Origin: Candidatus Blautia equi
Lineage (GTDB): Bacteria; Bacillota; Clostridia; Lachnospirales; Lachnospiraceae
DNA: 9,742 nucleotides
Direction: 5' to 3'
Assembly: GCA_018064695.1 (NCBI GenBank)
Contig: JAGHUU010000208.1
Coordinates: 1-9,742, forward strand
The notes beneath the pieces were generated by a model that was not told the origin of the DNA, did no database searches, and worked only from the letters and a program-made list of their open reading frames with translations. Below, piece by piece: positions 9,101-9,742 of this stretch; within the stretch, counting starts at the first letter, position 1, and every line of letters starts with the position of its first letter. The translations under genes were made by a program, and so were the position numbers.

Positions 9101-9742
9101 CAGCGGTGAGACAATCTCCCTGATTCTTTCTGTAGAAGATGCAACCGACAGCATTGATCCTGAGGTAGAAGAAGCATTTGAGGATGCAGCAGGAGAGTAC
9201 TCCATTGGTCAGATGCTTTACATTGACCTTTACAAATTCTGCGACACCGATGAGGATGAGGATCCTGAGTTGATGGAACAGGTGACAGAGACCTCTAAGA
9301 AGCTTACAATTGTGATCACCCTGCCTGATAGCCTTATCAACACAGATCCTAACGTCAGCAGATCCTATATGGTTGCCCGCTATCACGAGGGCACTGTAGA
9401 CCTTCTTCCTGCATCTTACAATGCACAGAGCGGCACCATCAGCGTATCCAGCAATAAGTTCTCTGAATATGCGATCCTCTATAAAGATACCGAGATCATT
9501 CCTGAGCCAACAGATGTTCCGGAGGCAACTCCAACACCTGAAGCAACTCCTGCACCGGAGGCAGGCCCAACAACCGCACCTGGCAATAACGGAACCGGAA
9601 CAGGCGACGGCGGTAATGGCAGCGGAAACAACAGTGGCAACAATGATGGAACCGGCAATGGAACCGGAACTAATGGAACCGGCAATGGAACCGGCAATGG
9701 AACCGGAACTAATGGAATTGGCAATAATGCCTCCGGAAATAC
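3003..9742 (+). CDS. Giant multidomain secreted surface protein (adhesin/stalk-like), 3'-truncated by window edge
   Basis: A single uninterrupted frame of 2246 complete codons, still open at the right edge. Order of parts by residue: signal peptide 1-33; Tyr/Ser-rich segment 34-85; beta-rich InlB-B-like cassettes about 110-590; five fibronectin-III-like units about 605-1106; an unassigned beta-rich unit about 1107-1203; two Ig-like units about 1204-1427, the second opening with DKTAPVL; an MBG-like unit 1439-1518; an unassigned beta-rich unit about 1520-1618; paired CxxC motifs 1619-1667; four MBG-like units 1676-1978; a C-terminal beta domain 1983-2166; a Pro/Glu/Thr linker 2167-2194; a Gly/Asn/Thr repeat from 2195. 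The mature protein is very acidic. Such architecture belongs to cell-wall-attached surface proteins of Lachnospiraceae, so adhesion or a structural stalk role is inferred. No catalytic domain is recognised, and no LPxTG or membrane anchor lies inside the window. It has its own promoter and is preceded by a terminator, so it is not in the GH3 operon. Confidence 0.93.
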   Translation, partial: MKAKRLRTLSGKGVSVALAAAMILNSTAVTTLAEYIVDDSYLYEEDTGTEYSEEYSYSTDSSAGNTYSTNSYNTDSYGTASYQGRSYGEVSVSGTGLDIYSSYAFVDPDTDSTYIYVEPATGYSLPESLTIVVNDSDYVEAYLGETVYTAHWAPYSWDSSTAYVECIPNANHISVSGTGNLSFDLPECVYTGEEAYISYNNENTAKYQAPETIVVTTESGKEKYFNGSDSGVIALPAMWVDSSTEISYSCELQNYKVSVTTDTPEGFAELEKAQTVPYGSDAVLSYTLNEGFEIDNSKTSGAVVGNGSITAENVIAPETVTVGAKRIQYNSYLADDLPNLDLTITNNGGKVYHGLTFTAEIAPASSEYVLPDPADIYVNNMAVGSDGVSYSNGQLTVDGSLVTGDILISARALPKYAITVQGNGVAGYMIPRSQSNAIAGRETRINLSTSEGYHFPEGAENISVTINGASVTSTFEKMDEKHLIVCVSGADITGDITVEADTEKDTYDFEYNDSESVNGAVASINDDPTYLDAFTMTLVPAPGYDLPEELDVTVNGTPLDPSVFSYDVEKRTFSVPEGYVDGDVEINGTSTPHDYSDLKDQVYAKGEAGLSVIRVYVEGIQNDEDGVEKSIMVNLMDASGAAVESRKTSAMESGETTFVFADGIKPETSYTYTVSYEVNGTEYFAEAGSYAAEGTCTTEKVAKATIKDIDVNIGFAHVEAEYVADTLSDNVYRSVSNNPLKFVFSKAGSSEEQVSTAYESGNILSGNMDGLEPGTAYTFRLVGEAATRIDLDQNMNPLEVILAEGEMTTLKLPEITAISADTNADGSVKLTADLNVDGAGRAMVWFLVSGNGTKDEYNGYGENENDSSPASTRSAVLSSDTIEKNTLYTVTAYVSADGNSVQKYYDNLQTSFIITDADAGVQAEPNVTTVKFSGAAPQNLTLTSIEIYDAASGQSIQTVDANADGTAKADGLTAATDYEYLPYYTLAGSTGSLIKGRRSSFTTKAAVVYGNPALEVLNTTGTTALIQANLLGYEEQEIESCTLTVDGHVVLGEVISGQKDDALVIFEVQELDHDTAYTAEASISVDGEEILVSGQDPALEFSTKSLPEILTIEKITDDENGTNEEINFTFTVGYKDGANTDQKQEESIRVEVLSDTLNPQTDYLVSEGNDKNTYYVTAMKNGILTIHVSDMYSDEVEITKDIVVDKIDFTAPDAGETVTASGSVTAELAKDSSEVAYFNGAVAVKAHPVDPEVEGEYASGVSKVDYQFVKVGTQISGSAWQNAAADESASFDEEGEYDVAVRATDEAGNTGDVAMFGRVMIDKTAPVLQLSLDKDSSFQDSIGRDYYTSDLEIPVTAVDENGSGLEEIVISRDGAETVISDADTLAKFADGRYSVLFSQSNAGMHTLTVIATDKAGNTSEGSVEFCFYHSPEDIVMTQDAPAVYDGEALKAGEDFTIDTGADKGEITYSYVEVGSKDAVQGLPVNAGYYTIYAEIAEDTENFYPAASASCDVEIKKAAAPSIIKDAVQYVYAVGSEGEVSIDLRAKLPADAGAVNYMADITDLNGIISDDDIDLDGVLVYTVERLSSSDIGAVCIFKVNFEMDNYDTAEYTLRISIIECDHTNCEIHYEVNYDGFTHTGMCERCGEELLKETHDFGADGMEPDCSKCGVGNIAVHEFATAATTFDGNMQVPMVYTESLVEGEDYLIEEIQKSDAGTYTVVITGFDAYAGTKEISWTIAPAAIAVTVDEGLTKGYGDADPEITYTLDGLCGDDEKEDILSGALGREEGEVPGIYMITKGTLEIAENVTNYVLGNILTAEFSITEKELMIKADSLEKTYGEEDPELTWTPSEETVADGAEAPVVTIERQPGEDVGEYEITISADPDQNPYYILELENGVMTINPKSIADAVVTLGPALIYNGEEQEQTVASVLLDEEEEPTYRVEGNVQTEVGNYVLGVIGTDNYCDFVEAKYAVIDAEPETEDGAVLIGQGSLEVQIQIGENAPETTFKMDDEELLKDMIKDGTFTAEELAEVSSGETISLILSVEDATDSIDPEVEEAFEDAAGEYSIGQMLYIDLYKFCDTDEDEDPELMEQVTETSKKLTIVITLPDSLINTDPNVSRSYMVARYHEGTVDLLPASYNAQSGTISVSSNKFSEYAILYKDTEIIPEPTDVPEATPTPEATPAPEAGPTTAPGNNGTGTGDGGNGSGNNSGNNDGTGNGTGTNGTGNGTGNGTGTNGIGNNASGN
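3102..3257 (+). repeat. Tyr/Ser/Thr-rich low-complexity segment at the mature N-terminus
   Basis: Residues 34-85 consist mainly of Tyr, Ser, Thr, Asp, Glu, Asn and Gly with almost no basic residues, and contain degenerate repeats of the type YST(D/N)S: YSTDSS, YSTNSYN, TDSYGTASY. It looks unstructured. It may be an extended N-terminal tip or a site of glycosylation; nothing in the sequence decides between these. Confidence 0.7.
3357..4800 (+). repeat. InlB-B-like ('bacterial repeat') beta cassettes
   Basis: Divergent units share the pattern G-Y-x-aliphatic-P-E ... V-x-V-N-G ... G-D-I/V-x-I/V. Clear instances begin at GYSLPESLTIVVN (residue 122), EYVLPDPADIYVNN (367, ending GDILISA at 404), GYHFPEGAENISVTING (452, ending GDITVEA at 494) and GYDLPEELDVTVNG (543, ending GDVEING at 582). 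Spacing of the last three is about 85-91 residues, and a poorly matching stretch fills the region between the first two. These resemble the divergent InlB B-repeat/bacterial repeat families found in Firmicute surface proteins. They have no enzymatic role and probably act as spacers or ligand-contact modules. Confidence 0.65.
4815..6320 (+). repeat. Five fibronectin-III-like units
   Basis: About 91-110 residues each, with approximate borders 4815-5108, 5109-5438, 5439-5747, 5748-6017 and 6018-6320. Each carries the Fn3-type L-x-P-x-T-x-Y-like turn: DGIKPETSYTYTV, DGLEPGTAYTFRL, DTIEKNTLYTVTA, DGLTAATDYEYLP and QELDHDTAYTAEA. Most end in a short strand such as F-T/S-T-K or M-T-T-L before the next unit. 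The primary sequences are highly diverged from each other, so this is old tandem duplication or fold mimicry and not recent expansion. Confidence 0.65.
6321..6611 (+). other. Unassigned beta-rich unit of the surface protein
   Basis: Residues about 1107-1203, between the fibronectin-III-like block and the Ig-like pair. It opens LPEILTIEKITDDENG, similar to the start of the third Fn3-like unit, but lacks the T-x-Y turn and ends in strands ILTIHVSDMY and EVEITKDIVV. I cannot place it in a family. Confidence 0.4.
6612..7283 (+). repeat. Pair of bacterial Ig-like domains
   Basis: The first unit (residues about 1204-1321) ends with EYDVAVRATDEAGNTGD, and the second (about 1322-1427) starts DKTAPVLQLSL and ends HTLTVIATDKAGNTSEG. 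The A-T-D-x-A-G-N-T ending strand and the D-K-T-A-P opening are typical of bacterial Ig-like surface domains. Confidence 0.75.
7317..7556 (+). other. First MBG-like unit of the surface protein
   Basis: Residues 1439-1518 begin APAVYDGEAL and contain PVNAGYYTIYAEIAED followed by VEIKKA. The Y-D-G opening, the (N/D)-A-G-x-Y-x-I/V middle strand and the closing I-x-K-A/K strand are those of MBG-type beta domains. It is separated from the other four units by a domain of about 100 residues and by the cysteine segment. Confidence 0.65.
7557..7856 (+). other. Unassigned beta-rich domain before the cysteine motif
   Basis: Residues about 1519-1618 contain a run of acidic, beta-strand-like sequence (VQYVYAVGSEGEVSIDL, then VCIFKVNFEMDNYDTAEYTL). 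The layout is faintly like bacterial Ig/cadherin-type linker domains, but I do not recognise a family. Confidence 0.4.
7857..8003 (+). other. Paired CxxC motif resembling a zinc ribbon in the surface protein
   Basis: Residues 1619-1667 contain C1619, H1621, C1624, then C1641-x2-C1644-G and C1664-x2-C1667-G. The surrounding text, FTHTGMCERCGEEL followed after 19 residues by CSKCG, is like the T-C-T-x-x-G...C-x-x-C-G modules inserted in many clostridial surface proteins. Four cysteines in two CxxC pairs suggest metal binding or two disulphides; the sequence does not distinguish these. Confidence 0.65.
8028..8936 (+). repeat. Four tandem MBG-like domains
   Basis: Approximate residues 1676-1738, 1739-1823, 1824-1902 and 1903-1978. 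The second and third show the hallmark K-x-Y-G-x-x-D-P-E-I/L-T opening (TKGYGDADPEITYT and EKTYGEEDPELTWT) and the G-x-Y-x-I-T strand. The first and fourth use the variant opening TFDGN or IYNGEEQEQTV and the closing (D/E)-(A/V)-G-x-Y-x-(V/L) strand. MBG-type domains are repetitive beta modules of large secreted adhesin-like proteins. Confidence 0.75.
8949..9500 (+). other. C-terminal beta domain of the surface protein
   Basis: Residues 1983-2166 end in LTIVITLPDSL, a segment SYMVARYHEGTVDLLPA, and NKFSEYAILYKDTE. This series (I-T-L-P-x-x-L ... R-x-H-x-G ... F-S-x-Y-A-L/I) is a very common juxta-anchor domain just before the linker and wall anchor in Lachnospiraceae surface proteins. It argues that the true C-terminus is not far beyond the window. 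Confidence 0.65.
9501..9584 (+). repeat. Pro/Glu/Thr wall-spanning linker
   Basis: Residues 2167-2194 include PEPTDVPEATPTPEATPAPE and then GPTTAPG. The P-E-A-T-P-type repeats are typical of segments that cross the peptidoglycan in Gram-positive surface proteins. Confidence 0.8.
9645..9728 (+). repeat. GGAACCGGxAAT 12-base tandem repeat encoding Asn-Gly-Thr-Gly
   Basis: From 9645 the DNA is built of 12-base units (AATGGAACCGGC or AATGGAACCGGA), with extra ACT codons after two of the units, giving Asn-Gly-Thr-Gly repeats and the shorter run Thr-Asn-Gly-Thr-Gly. Six units are seen, the last degenerate (Asn-Gly-Ile-Gly). They are nearly identical at the DNA level, unlike the diverged domains upstream. 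Further Gly/Asn-rich sequence precedes it (from 9585) and the segment continues towards the window edge. Confidence 0.85.

Noticed and set aside
9479..9724. Minus-strand frame encoding a Pro/Val/Leu-rich repeat
   Set aside because: It is a by-product of the Gly/Asn/Thr and Pro/Thr-coding repeats read in reverse; the sense frame is continuous with the surface protein.
9645..9728. Possible CRISPR array or direct-repeat locus
   Set aside because: Units are 12 bases, contiguous and without spacers, and in frame with the protein; it is a coding minisatellite.

Overview
The window looks like chromosomal DNA of an anaerobic Gram-positive gut bacterium, most likely a Clostridia/Lachnospiraceae-type Firmicute. 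This is inferred from strong purine-rich ribosome binding sites, moderate GC with AT-rich intergenic DNA, a glycoside hydrolase family 3 enzyme whose catalytic barrel lies at the C-terminal side, and a very large secreted protein built from domains typical of Lachnospiraceae surface proteins. Genus cannot be told from the sequence alone. All genes are on the + strand; I see no RNA genes, insertion sequences, CRISPR arrays or phage genes.

Layout. Positions 1-1490 hold the 3' part of a GH3 beta-glycosidase gene that begins upstream of the window. It is followed 19 bases later by a complete serine hydrolase of the class C beta-lactamase/esterase superfamily (1510-2691). The two look like one operon that ends at a clear intrinsic terminator (2705-2752). 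An AT-rich intergenic region (2753-3002) carries a near-consensus sigma-A promoter (TTTACT-17-TATAAT) with a perfect 9-bp inverted repeat just upstream, then an AGGAG ribosome binding site.

From 3003 to the end of the window (9742) there is one uninterrupted reading frame of at least 2246 codons, still open at the right edge. It encodes a secreted, very acidic, modular surface protein: signal peptide; Tyr/Ser-rich low-complexity segment; InlB-B-like/'bacterial repeat' cassettes; about five fibronectin-III-like units; an unassigned beta-rich unit; two Ig-like units; a first MBG-like unit; a second unassigned beta-rich unit; a cysteine pair motif resembling a zinc ribbon; four further MBG-like units; a C-terminal beta domain; a Pro/Glu/Thr linker; and a Gly/Asn/Thr tandem repeat. 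The cell-wall anchor expected for such proteins would lie beyond the window and is not seen.

Functionally, the first two genes suggest processing of plant- or host-derived glycosides and perhaps ester-linked groups, probably inside the cell. The third is a separately transcribed cell-surface stalk or adhesin-like protein with no catalytic domain that I can recognise. I did not find evidence of a new multi-gene system. The most unusual items are the size and composition of the surface protein, its embedded CxxC pairs, the terminal minisatellite and the inverted repeat at its promoter.
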